From Holosporales bacterium (GTDB lineage Bacteria; Pseudomonadota; Alphaproteobacteria; BNTO01): a stretch of DNA of 9,575 bases. Both the position numbers and the translations under genes were made by a program. Of this stretch, positions 1 to 5,793 are shown piece by piece (within the stretch, counting starts at the first letter, position 1; each line of letters opens with the position of its first letter). Under the pieces are notes generated by a model. It saw only the letters and a program-made list of their open reading frames with translations. It did not search any database and was not told the origin of the DNA. The DNA is taken from NCBI GenBank assembly GCA_031290075.1, contig JAITOG010000064.1:1-9575 (forward strand), given 5' to 3'.

Positions 1-777
1 CTCTCTTTCTTCTTTAACTTCTTCTTGCTGCCTACCTCTGTCTCTTCCTCCCTCATCCCTGTGGCTTTCTGCTCCGCGACGTTCAGATTCAGATTCATCA
101 AAAGCTCTGCTATCATCCCCCTCTTCAGCTTCACGTCTTGAACTGCCAGAACGGCTTTCTTCACTTTGCAAATCTTCCGAAGATTCTTCCTTAATGTCCT
201 CAAACCATCCAATTTTTAATAAATGGTTATAACATTTTAAAATTTTTGTTTGATTCTTTCCTATACGTTCTTCCAATTTTAAAATTGTATCTTCCCTTAA
301 TTTAACACCAATAGCAAAAAGGAAACTAACTACATACAAATCTCCTTTTATGGCTGCTTTATTAATTAAAGTATCAAAATCTTTCCATTCATACATTGAA
401 AGAAGACCATAATAATTAAATGTTCTTTGTTGTTTCTTGAAATCGATTAAGGCTTTTAGTGTTGTCTCTATTCTATTGAAAATTTCTTTTTCGTTTACAT
501 CTATTTTAAATTCTTTCTCTAAAATATAATGAGTAATATTAATTATATTAGAATTAAGTTCCCAAAAGTATTTCCAACCTGTAAATAAAACATCATCTTT
601 ATTTTCTATATTTTTCATAATTTTTAATATTTGTGGAATGTTTCCTCTTTTTTTCTTAAGATTTTGAATATTAAAAGTTGAAATAGTATTTGTTGCCAAT
701 AATGTATTATTACAAACAGATATAAATCCAAAACAAAAGAAAATTAGTAACATCCTGTTAGACACGCAAAATTTCAT
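1..777 (-). CDS. Exported protein with an ankyrin-like motif and charged tail (3' end off window)
   Basis: The frame is open for 259 codons from ATG at 777 down to the left edge, so the C-terminus is missing. The start is supported by AGGAG (785-789 on the plus strand), 7 nt away. Residues 1-28 look like a Sec signal peptide: a basic start, then a hydrophobic stretch such as MLLIFFCFGFISV. Residues about 133-162 (DTLINKAAIKGDLYVVSFLF, then AIGVKL) match the ankyrin helix-turn-helix pattern (TPLHxAAxxGxxxVVxxLLxxGA), so one degenerate ankyrin-like repeat is likely. From residue 197 the protein is a disordered Glu/Arg/Ser/Asp-rich tail, and the DNA encoding it (1-190) is clearly more GC-rich than the rest of the gene. 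The exact function is unknown. An exported ankyrin-type protein would fit a host-interaction role, but that is inference. Confidence 0.75.
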   Translation of the reverse strand, partial: MKFCVSNRMLLIFFCFGFISVCNNTLLATNTISTFNIQNLKKKRGNIPQILKIMKNIENKDDVLFTGWKYFWELNSNIINITHYILEKEFKIDVNEKEIFNRIETTLKALIDFKKQQRTFNYYGLLSMYEWKDFDTLINKAAIKGDLYVVSFLFAIGVKLREDTILKLEERIGKNQTKILKCYNHLLKIGWFEDIKEESSEDLQSEESRSGSSRREAEEGDDSRAFDESESERRGAESHRDEGGRDRGRQQEEVKEERE

Positions 778-923
778 TAAAATGCTCCTAAATTTACAAT
801 ATCCATTTATTTTTTCGTGAAATGGAAGCCTGTTCTTTATATCATAGTATCGATAAATAATTAAAAAAATATTAATATTCTAATTAATATAATTTTTTAT
901 TTTAATATTTATTTTAAAAAGTA

Positions 924-952
924 TTGAACTTTTATATATTTTTATGTATAAT
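924..952 (+). promoter_or_regulatory. Sigma-70-type promoter for the 988 gene
   Basis: TTGAAC (924-929) and a perfect TATAAT (947-952) are separated by 17 nt. Transcription would begin near 959 and give a leader of about 30 nt before ATG 988. AT-rich DNA produces such matches by chance, but the exact spacing and the position support this one. Confidence 0.5.
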
Positions 953-987
953 TAAATTAATGAGAGTTCAATTTTAAGGTTATATTT

Positions 988-1275
988 ATGATGAAATTTA
1001 ATTTTTTAAAGAAAATAGTATTAATTTTATGTGGTCTTTTCTTTTTTGGAGATTGTGTATGCGAGGCTGTAGGGATTTTTGATGCTAAGGTAATAGCATG
1101 TAAGGCAAAAAAGAAGATAAAGAATATAAAGCAAAAAAAGCATAAGAAAAATAAAAAACATAATAAAAATAAAAAACATAATAAAAATAAAAAACATAAT
1201 AAAAATAAAAAACATAATAAAAATAAGAAGCACAAAAAGAGAAAATCAAACAGAGGAGAAAGCTACGACAGATAA
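988..1275 (+). CDS. Exported Lys/His/Asn-rich repeat protein, possibly frameshifted at its end
   Basis: This encodes 95 aa beginning with two Met codons (988 and 991); AAGG at 976-979 is 8 nt before the first. Residues 1-28 form a signal peptide (LKKIVLILCGLFFFGDCVCE), so the product is probably exported. After a short spacer the mature part is almost entirely Lys, His and Asn, with the hexapeptide HNKNKK repeated, encoded by the 18-bp tandem array at 1141-1230. A strong promoter-like sequence lies just upstream. The frame ends abruptly after a short basic segment. The frame one base later reads on for another 22 codons with an acidic, Ser/Thr-rich composition typical of a protein tail (see 1232-1342). 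Either the gene has been frameshifted in an A-run, or slippage yields two products. No family is recognised. Binding of nucleic acid, metal or acidic surface groups would suit the composition, but this is speculation. Confidence 0.6.
   Translation: MMKFNFLKKIVLILCGLFFFGDCVCEAVGIFDAKVIACKAKKKIKNIKQKKHKKNKKHNKNKKHNKNKKHNKNKKHNKNKKHKKRKSNRGESYDR
1141..1230 (+). repeat. 18-bp tandem repeat, five units, within a coding region
   Basis: Five units of 18 bp start at 1141, 1159, 1177, 1195 and 1213. The three central units (1159-1212) are identical (cataataaaaataaaaaa). The first and last differ by one and two bases. The period is a multiple of 3, so gain or loss of a unit keeps the frame, while the A5 and A6 runs inside each unit are prone to single-base slippage that breaks it. 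Confidence 0.9.
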
Positions 1276-1342
1276 CTGCTTCAACAGAGAAAATACGTCA
1301 GCAGAAGAAGCATCAGAAAGTAATATGGTAGAATCTGCGTAA
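1232..1342 (+). other. Out-of-frame protein-like tail of the 988 gene
   Basis: Reading one base later than the annotated frame gives an uninterrupted run through TEEKATTDNCFNREN and TSAEEASESNMVESA to TAA at 1340-1342. The acidic, Ser/Thr/Ala-rich composition resembles tails of other exported proteins here, whereas the annotated frame stops after a short basic segment. Loss of one A in the runs near 1233-1246 would join the two. Whether this is a fixed mutation, a sequencing error or slippage cannot be told from the sequence alone. Confidence 0.4.
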
Positions 1343-1380
1343 AAGAAAAATATATAAAAAGTGCTGGTCCCCATAAGTAT

Positions 1381-1402
1381 CTGAGTACTGGAATATACTC
1401 AG
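1381..1402. repeat. Small hairpin
   Basis: CTGAGTA (1381-1387) pairs perfectly with TACTCAG (1396-1402) across an 8-nt loop. It lies downstream of the plus-strand 988 gene, just before the larger stem at 1406-1472, and has no U-run of its own. The role is unknown. Confidence 0.45.
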
Positions 1403-1405
1403 TTA

Positions 1406-1472
1406 TGAAACAACTTTGGATTTTTAAATAGTTAACATCTAGTGTTCTTTAAGAATATCCAAAGTTGTTTTA
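1406..1472. terminator. Possible bidirectional terminator between convergent genes
   Basis: AAACAACTTTGGAT (1408-1421) and ATCCAAAGTTGTTT (1457-1470) are a perfect 14-bp inverted repeat, extended by one G-U and one A-T pair to 1406/1472. The 35-nt loop is long for an intrinsic terminator, but the T-rich end of the right arm runs into TTTTATT on the plus strand. It sits between the ends of the plus gene at 1275 and the minus gene at 1528. A second set of small competing stems (AAACG/CGTTT and TAACTT/AAGTTA) lies at 1476-1499. Confidence 0.45.
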
Positions 1473-1527
1473 TTCAAACGGTAACTTCGTTTTAAGTTAG
1501 TCATAAAATATTAATTAAATGTTTTTA

Positions 1528-1935
1528 TTAATTATTTTCTTCTTCTATAGGTAAAAACTCAATATGCCCTTTTAATATACAATCAGCGCTACGTCTTTTA
1601 TAGTCATCTGCGCGGTTATAAAACAAATTAACTATCCAAGTAACAATAAGTGATGTTAACAAAGCAACAGATGCTGTGTGTACGTCATCTTTGTGATCTG
1701 TAAAAAACTTATTATAAGATGGAATTGTAGATTTTTGTACATAATCTATTGATTTAACAAATAGATCAGTTGCAAAATTTTTAACGGTTCTTAATTTCAG
1801 AACTTCACTTGCACCTTGCCAGCTAAAAAAACCTTTAAATCTGCTTAACCAATCTAATGTTTGGGGTTCCGTAGACTCAACATTTGCGGATGCTAACAAT
1901 GACAGCGCAATACTCAATAAAATTACTTTTTTCAT
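1528..1935 (-). CDS. Small exported protein with one C-terminal membrane segment
   Basis: This encodes 135 aa. ATG at 1935 follows AGGGGA (1944-1949 on the plus strand) with 8 nt between. The signal peptide MKKVILLSIALSLLASANVE is closely similar in its first ten residues to that of the neighbour at 2015-2668. The mature part has an aromatic, basic region (WLSRFKGFFSW) and helical stretches. A hydrophobic segment near residues 91-107 (VALLTSLIVTWIVNLFY) is a likely membrane helix. The tail is basic and then acidic, ending EEENN. The product would be exported and probably anchored in a membrane with most of it outside the cytoplasm. It is the last of three minus-strand genes with gaps of about 80 nt. 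No family is recognised. Confidence 0.7.
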   Translation of the reverse strand: MKKVILLSIALSLLASANVESTEPQTLDWLSRFKGFFSWQGASEVLKLRTVKNFATDLFVKSIDYVQKSTIPSYNKFFTDHKDDVHTASVALLTSLIVTWIVNLFYNRADDYKRRSADCILKGHIEFLPIEEENN

Positions 1936-1971
1936 AAAAATTTTCCCCTTTTTGAAACAAAACTATAAAAA

Positions 1972-2001
1972 TAACCATGTTCACCGTAGTGAACACGGTT
2001 A
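1972..2001 (-). terminator. Intrinsic terminator of the 2668-2015 gene
   Basis: TAACC-a-TGTTCAC (1972-1984), loop CGTA, then GTGAACA-c-GGTTA (1989-2001) form a 12-bp stem with one mismatch. On the minus strand the stem is followed directly by TTTTTATAGTTTTG. It lies 13 nt after the stop of the 2668-2015 gene. A similar stem sequence recurs at 8636-8724. Confidence 0.75.
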
Positions 2002-2014
2002 AATCTATCTAAAA

Positions 2015-2668
2015 TTAAAATTCAACTTTTTCCTCAAAATCTTTCAATTCTTCCTTTTTTTTAAACTCATTTTTCATTTTCTTTTCATTCTTAAAATCTT
2101 TTTTAGCAAAGTCATTTAGTTTTTTATCTTTCAAATTTTTATAATGAATAATAAAAGTTACTTCTGGTTCCCCAAATTCAACAACTTCTTCATAAATGCC
2201 AATATTTGCAAGGGTTTCCGCATCTTCAGCTGAAACTTCTACTTCTTCAACTGGAATTCTTTTTTCTTCAATTATAACTTCTAGCATTTCAGGTAAATTT
2301 TCTATTTCCTCTTGTAAAGTTTCCCCGCTACTATCACCTTGTTCAATTGCTTCTTCTACACCATCAGCTTCATCATTAATAATTTTTATCGTTATTCTTG
2401 ATGGTATATCTGCAGGCAAAGATTGCAGTATTTCATAGATTGACTTTTCGCAATCTTCAGCACTGCTAAAAAATTTTTCCCAAAATTTACCAAACATTTC
2501 TTTAGTGGAATCTTTAATGGAATCGAATGCACCTCCAAAATTTTTCCAAATGTTAGATAACTTACCAAGCGTTCCACTAGGTTCTTGACAAATAAACTGC
2601 TCGGAATCTAGTGACGATGCAATAGGAGCTGCAAATAATGCGATGCTCAATAATAAAATTTTTTTCAT
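2015..2668 (-). CDS. Exported acidic/lysine-rich protein of unknown function
   Basis: This encodes 217 aa. ATG at 2668 follows a strong AAGGAG (2677-2682 on the plus strand) with 8 nt between. The signal peptide is MKKILLLSIALFAAPIASS, with probable cleavage around residues 18-20. Residues 35-75 form an amphipathic Lys/Phe-rich helix region (IWKNFGGAF, MFGKFWEKFF). Residues about 98-150 are rich in Glu (VEEAIEQGD, EEIENLPEMLEVIIEEKR, VEEVEV). The last 40 residues alternate Lys with Glu/Asp and Phe (KKDFKNEKK, NEFKKKEELKDFEEK) and should be helical or coiled. The nearly identical leader suggests common origin or shared leader with the downstream 1935-1528 gene, though the mature parts are not obviously alike. 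No family is recognised and no catalytic motif is seen. Confidence 0.75.
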   Translation of the reverse strand: MKKILLLSIALFAAPIASSLDSEQFICQEPSGTLGKLSNIWKNFGGAFDSIKDSTKEMFGKFWEKFFSSAEDCEKSIYEILQSLPADIPSRITIKIINDEADGVEEAIEQGDSSGETLQEEIENLPEMLEVIIEEKRIPVEEVEVSAEDAETLANIGIYEEVVEFGEPEVTFIIHYKNLKDKKLNDFAKKDFKNEKKMKNEFKKKEELKDFEEKVEF

Positions 2669-2711
2669 AATAAAATCTCCTTTTAAATATAAACTAACAA
2701 ATTACCCAATA

Positions 2712-2732
2712 TTTAAGGTTTTTTCCCTTAAA
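2712..2732 (-). terminator. Weak hairpin between minus-strand genes
   Basis: TTTAAGG (2712-2718) and CCTTAAA (2726-2732) form a 7-bp stem with a 7-nt loop, 14 nt beyond the stop of the 3687-2746 gene. There is no good U-run after it, so it may be a weak terminator, an attenuator or an mRNA end-protecting stem between genes of one transcript. Confidence 0.35.
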
Positions 2733-2745
2733 ATTCTAATATTCT

Positions 2746-3687
2746 CTAACTCTTCGGCCTTAAACTGAAGAATTCTGAGAGTGTGTTTAAATCTTTTTTT
2801 ATCGTGTCAAGCTTAGATACAACATCATCGAAAAACATACCTTCAGATGACTCTAAAACTTGATTTATCGAATCTTTTGAAAGGAAAAGTTGATACTTTA
2901 CTTTTAGAATGGATTCAAACACTTGCATAAATAAATATTTAGCTATATGTTTAGTTCCACTGTTTGGTAAGTTATCTAACATTTCTCCTATTCTATTGTT
3001 TTCTCCTCCTATTTCAAATAAAGAACTAAACCTAACAAGTCTTCCCACAAGCCCTTCATTTTCATTGTTAAACATTTTATTTACAGTTGTTATTATTTCA
3101 TCGACAGACCCGTGATATAACGATTCTAAAAACAAATCAAATTCTGTTTGAAGTTTCCTAAATTGCCTCATTATTGGGGCTTCGTAAGCAAAATGCTCCT
3201 CACGCCATTCACTAGCACCATATTCTTCTGGTATACTGTTTACGTGAATAATTAATGAATTTAAATCATCAATCATTTTTGAAAAAGCATTTGCAGTAGA
3301 AGATACTGTTAATGAAATTTGAGGTCTAAGCTTTCTATCCCCAATTATAGCCGTAAGAATAGCAGAATGTTGGAGTATGGCAGTATCTCCGATCTCTTGT
3401 CGTAATCTTTCGCCTATTTCTTGGGTTTTTAACCATTCATCTGACATAGGAGTTTTTAACCATTCATCTGATATATGGTTTTTCTCCGCATGTCTTGAGC
3501 CAGTATGATTTGCATGAGGGGCCGCGGGATGTTGAGGCGCAGCTAAGCCTTTCATTTCATGCCACGTTCCACCATTTTCCTGAACTTTCGACCATTCAGG
3601 TGATGTATGACTATTTACTTCATGTGTTAGGCCAACATATATTGAAAGTGGCGTAAATGCTACCGTTAAAAGAAAAATTTTCCGCAT
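2746..3687 (-). CDS. Exported protein with His-rich region and repeated SxEWxKx motif
   Basis: ATG at 3687 is chosen (313 aa) because GGAAAA lies about 6 nt upstream and the protein then begins with a signal peptide (MRKIFLLTVAFTPLSIYVGL). A TTG at 3699 in the same frame would add four residues but consumes that ribosome site. Residues 43-71 are rich in His, Ala and Pro (PQHPAAPHANH). Three related motifs occur: SPEWSKV (29-35), SDEWLKT (73-79) and SDEWLKT (82-88); the last two come from a 27-bp tandem duplication. The remaining 200 residues look alpha-helical and soluble (for example EAPIMRQFRKLQTEFDLFLE). The stop is TAG. It is the first of three minus-strand exported-protein genes. The histidines could bind metal, which is only a guess. 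No family is recognised. Confidence 0.75.
   Translation of the reverse strand: MRKIFLLTVAFTPLSIYVGLTHEVNSHTSPEWSKVQENGGTWHEMKGLAAPQHPAAPHANHTGSRHAEKNHISDEWLKTPMSDEWLKTQEIGERLRQEIGDTAILQHSAILTAIIGDRKLRPQISLTVSSTANAFSKMIDDLNSLIIHVNSIPEEYGASEWREEHFAYEAPIMRQFRKLQTEFDLFLESLYHGSVDEIITTVNKMFNNENEGLVGRLVRFSSLFEIGGENNRIGEMLDNLPNSGTKHIAKYLFMQVFESILKVKYQLFLSKDSINQVLESSEGMFFDDVVSKLDTIKKDLNTLSEFFSLRPKS
3425..3478 (-). repeat. 27-bp direct repeat within the 2746-3687 gene
   Basis: A 20-bp block (3425-3444) recurs exactly at 3452-3471, giving a 27-bp period that encodes the nonapeptide SDEWLKT plus two variable residues twice. A related but diverged copy at about 3587-3606 encodes SPEWSKV. Confidence 0.85.
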
Positions 3688-3805
3688 GTTTTTTTCCAAT
3701 CAAAACTTCTATAAATTGATTGTTGCAGACAGTGGTTAATTTTTTATTAACAAAACATATTAAAAAAAATATGTTATAAAAATTATACGAATTAGAGGAA
3801 TCTTT

Positions 3806-3903
3806 ATGTTTCGGGAATTTTTGGCAATAAAACACCTGCTGTCAACGCAATTCAGAAATGTCCTGTTTGCGGGAAGATTCCCCCCTTCTTAAATTGTAAT
3901 TGA
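3806..3903 (+). pseudogene. Zinc-knuckle remnant, possibly a decayed yacG-like gene
   Basis: AGAGGA (3794-3799) is a good ribosome site before ATG 3806, but that frame ends after 28 codons (TAA 3890-3892) with an unremarkable sequence. The frame one base earlier reads NKTPAVNAIQKCPVCGKIPP and then FLNCN, with a stop at 3901. One extra T in the TTTTT run at 3818-3822 would join the ATG to this frame and give MFREFFGNKTPAVNAIQK followed by CPVCGK. The CPxCGK motif with a preceding K-T-P segment is typical of YacG, the small zinc protein that inhibits DNA gyrase. The second half of its zinc site (FCSxRC, then DLGRWL) is absent. It could equally be a chance short motif. If real, it is a broken remnant. 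Confidence 0.3.
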
Positions 3904-3928
3904 ATACTTATTTAACTTTTTGTATGTT
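3900..3928 (+). promoter_or_regulatory. Possible promoter of gmk
   Basis: TTGAAT (3900-3905) and TATGTT (3923-3928) are 17 nt apart, each matching four of six consensus bases. Transcription would start near 3935 and leave a leader of about 25 nt before the gmk start. The support is weak in such AT-rich DNA. Confidence 0.3.
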
Positions 3929-3959
3929 TTAAATATATTTTTGCTGAGTTTTTATTTAC

Positions 3960-4592
3960 ATGCAAGAGCCTTATTTAGCTAATTTAACGCGTAAAGGCAT
4001 GGTTTTTGCCGTATCTGCTCCTTCTGGCTGTGGAAAAACAACTATTGTTGATACAATTGTGAAAGAAATTCCAAAAATTGTCCGCCTGATTACCGTAAAT
4101 ACAAGAGAAAAAAGATCAAGCGAAATTGATGGAAAAGATTACATTTTTGTTTCAGAAAAACAATTTACCGAATGGATCGAAAAAGATTTATTTTTGGAAT
4201 ACGTTGAAATCTATGAAACTAAAAGAGGTATTTTAAAATCAATTCTTTTCCAAAATATAGAACAAGGGATAGATACAATCTGTAATGTAGAAGGAAATGG
4301 GGCGCGCCGATTAAAAGAGGCTTTGGGAGAAAATTTAGCATCTATTTTTATTTTGCCTCCGTCTTTAGAGGAATTGCAAAATAGAATTGAAAAGAGAGCT
4401 CAAGATAGCCCTAAAGAAATAAAAAAACGGCTTGATAATGCTGTTGCAGAAATGAGTTTTAGCCAAGAATATGATTATTGCGTAATAAACAACGATTTAA
4501 AAGATTGCATTAAAACTATAAAAAGTATTATAAAAGCAGAAAGACAAAAAACTTTCAGAGCTATAAAATCTGGTGTAGTTAGGAAAATTTAA
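3960..4592 (+). CDS. gmk: Guanylate kinase, divergent in the GMP site
   Basis: This cytoplasmic enzyme phosphorylates GMP to GDP with ATP, an essential step in guanine nucleotide supply. The 210 aa are of normal length. The lead-in LTRKGMVFAVS precedes the P-loop APSGCGKTT (residues 20-28). The GMP-binding loop is kept as TREKRSSEIDGKDYIF (48-63) with R49, R52, E55 and Y61, and FLE follows at 78-80. The lid and C-terminus are typical (FILPPSLEELQNR, KKRLDNAVAEM, YDYCVINNDL). Two changes stand out. The usual NYYGT is TKRGI (87-91), and the usual DIDVQGAR is NVEGNGAR (109-116). ATG 3960 has no clear ribosome site, but it keeps the N-terminal block seen in alphaproteobacterial homologues; the next Met (residue 14) would cut into strand 1. 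The gene stands alone between unrelated exported-protein genes and ends 34 nt before the convergent gene at 4627. Confidence 0.9.
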   Translation: MQEPYLANLTRKGMVFAVSAPSGCGKTTIVDTIVKEIPKIVRLITVNTREKRSSEIDGKDYIFVSEKQFTEWIEKDLFLEYVEIYETKRGILKSILFQNIEQGIDTICNVEGNGARRLKEALGENLASIFILPPSLEELQNRIEKRAQDSPKEIKKRLDNAVAEMSFSQEYDYCVINNDLKDCIKTIKSIIKAERQKTFRAIKSGVVRKI

Positions 4593-4626
4593 TGGTCAAG
4601 TTCAGGGAGTGTTTCTATTCTTGTCT

Positions 4627-5430
4627 TTATCCATTCGCCGTAGGATCCTCGGATTCATCGTCTTCTAATCCAGCAGAATCATTAGAGAATTCAGACTGTG
4701 TTTCACCGCTATTGGGTATAGTGTTTGGCAATAGGAAAGCGTTCCTACCATCCCATAATTCCTTTAATCTTTTAACTCCCCCAAAAAATAAAGGCAAACA
4801 AAATATTGTTTTTAACTCATTCCATTTCCCTATTCTTTCTCCCTCAGAAAGAAGAAAATAAAAATTACCCATTTCTCCCATCATACATAAAAATCCCAAA
4901 ACTTCCCGACTTACTATTTCATTTTTACCAATAACTTTATTGAAAAAAAATCTGAAAAGTAAAAGTACAGCCAATGAAATTTCATAAGCAGGTTGAATTT
5001 TTTGTTTTGGAATCTGAATTGCTACATCTACTAGAAATTTAAGGCTTAAGATAGTTGATAATAGGGTTCCCAAAAATCCCAATTTTTCATATAAACGTGA
5101 TATTCTTCGGCCAATATCACCTTCTAAAAATCTATAAGCCAAGGATATACCAAAACATGGTACATTCATAAAAAAATTTGGTATATCCCTTAGTGGCATT
5201 AATTTTAACGGCATCTTAGGCAACAGCCAACTTGCTACTGCTGTTAAACCTTTTACCCCTCCGTTTAATATTTTTTTTCCAATGTTATTTTTGCAAATAA
5301 CTGACTCCTGTTGAAGCCACCCAATAGAGCCTTTTTCTATTGGTTGAATAGGATTTACTGCTGCTTGTATAGAACTTACGGAACATAAAACAGCTAACAG
5401 CGCTGTTAAAAGTATATTTTTCTTTTTCAT
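4627..5430 (-). CDS. Signal-peptide protein with several hydrophobic helices and acidic tail
   Basis: ATG at 5430 is chosen (267 aa) because it opens a classic signal peptide, MKKKNILLTALLAVLCSVSS followed by IQA, and a promoter-like pair lies about 30-60 nt upstream. The frame is open further upstream to a TTG at 5574, which would add 48 residues with another hydrophobic segment. Neither start has a clear Shine-Dalgarno site. The mature part has hydrophobic stretches, including FLGTLLSTILSLKFLVDVAI, AYEISLAVLLLFRFFF, EVLGFLCMMGEMGNFYFLL and TIFCLPLFFGG, separated by basic residues, and an acidic C-terminus (AGLEDDESEDPTANG). It is therefore probably an integral membrane protein or a membrane-inserting exported protein. 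It converges with gmk, with only 34 nt and no obvious terminator between them. No family is recognised. Confidence 0.7.
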   Translation of the reverse strand: MKKKNILLTALLAVLCSVSSIQAAVNPIQPIEKGSIGWLQQESVICKNNIGKKILNGGVKGLTAVASWLLPKMPLKLMPLRDIPNFFMNVPCFGISLAYRFLEGDIGRRISRLYEKLGFLGTLLSTILSLKFLVDVAIQIPKQKIQPAYEISLAVLLLFRFFFNKVIGKNEIVSREVLGFLCMMGEMGNFYFLLSEGERIGKWNELKTIFCLPLFFGGVKRLKELWDGRNAFLLPNTIPNSGETQSEFSNDSAGLEDDESEDPTANG

Positions 5431-5461
5431 TTTAGTTAAAACGTTCAAAAACATCATAAAG

Positions 5462-5490
5462 ATAATAGTAATAATAATAATGTAAAGCAA
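5462..5490 (-). promoter_or_regulatory. Possible promoter of the 5430-4627 gene
   Basis: On the minus strand TTGCTT (5485-5490) and TATTAT (5462-5467) are 17 nt apart. Transcription would begin near 5455, about 25 nt before ATG 5430. This favours the shorter protein, because the upstream TTG start would then lie before the transcript. Only moderate consensus match. Confidence 0.3.
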
Positions 5491-5793
5491 ACTTTTTTTA
5501 TGCAGGTCCTCAGGAATTTTAGTTTTAACATAGTGTGCAACTTCAGATAAAGAATAATAGATAGTTTTTATCAAAAGATAGATAAACCTATACTTAAATT
5601 ATTAAAAAAAATAAAATTTTGGAAAAATTAACCTTTTCTTAACATCTTTATTCCATACTAAACCTAGGATAAAGAAGGGCTAAAAAAAGAGGATAATGTT
5701 GTAAGTAAGTTTATGTATATTTTTCCATTTCAAAATAAAAACTTTATAAAATTGAAATTTACGTAAGCTTATTTGCAGCCTCTAAATGTATAT
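5491..5793. other. Gene-poor divergent spacer
   Basis: No convincing gene is seen here apart from the doubtful N-terminal extension of the minus-strand gene up to 5574. A weak promoter-like pair for the rightward gene, TTTCCA (5722-5727) and TATAAA (5745-5750), is 17 nt apart and would place the whole 5794-5881 structured leader in the transcript. No terminator, tRNA or known element is visible. Confidence 0.4.

Noticed and set aside
957..1235. Minus-strand frames rich in Phe/Leu/Cys opposite the 988 gene
   Set aside because: They are the antisense reading of the A-rich 18-bp repeat and have no ribosome site; the plus-strand frame has a promoter, a start and a signal peptide.
2196..2438. Ser/Ile-rich plus-strand open frame
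   Set aside because: It is the complement of the Glu-rich part of the 2668-2015 gene and has no ribosome site.
4592..4861. Plus-strand open frame whose ATG overlaps the gmk stop
   Set aside because: Although the ATG overlap looks like translational coupling, the frame lies opposite the well-supported minus-strand gene ending at 4627 and encodes low-complexity sequence.
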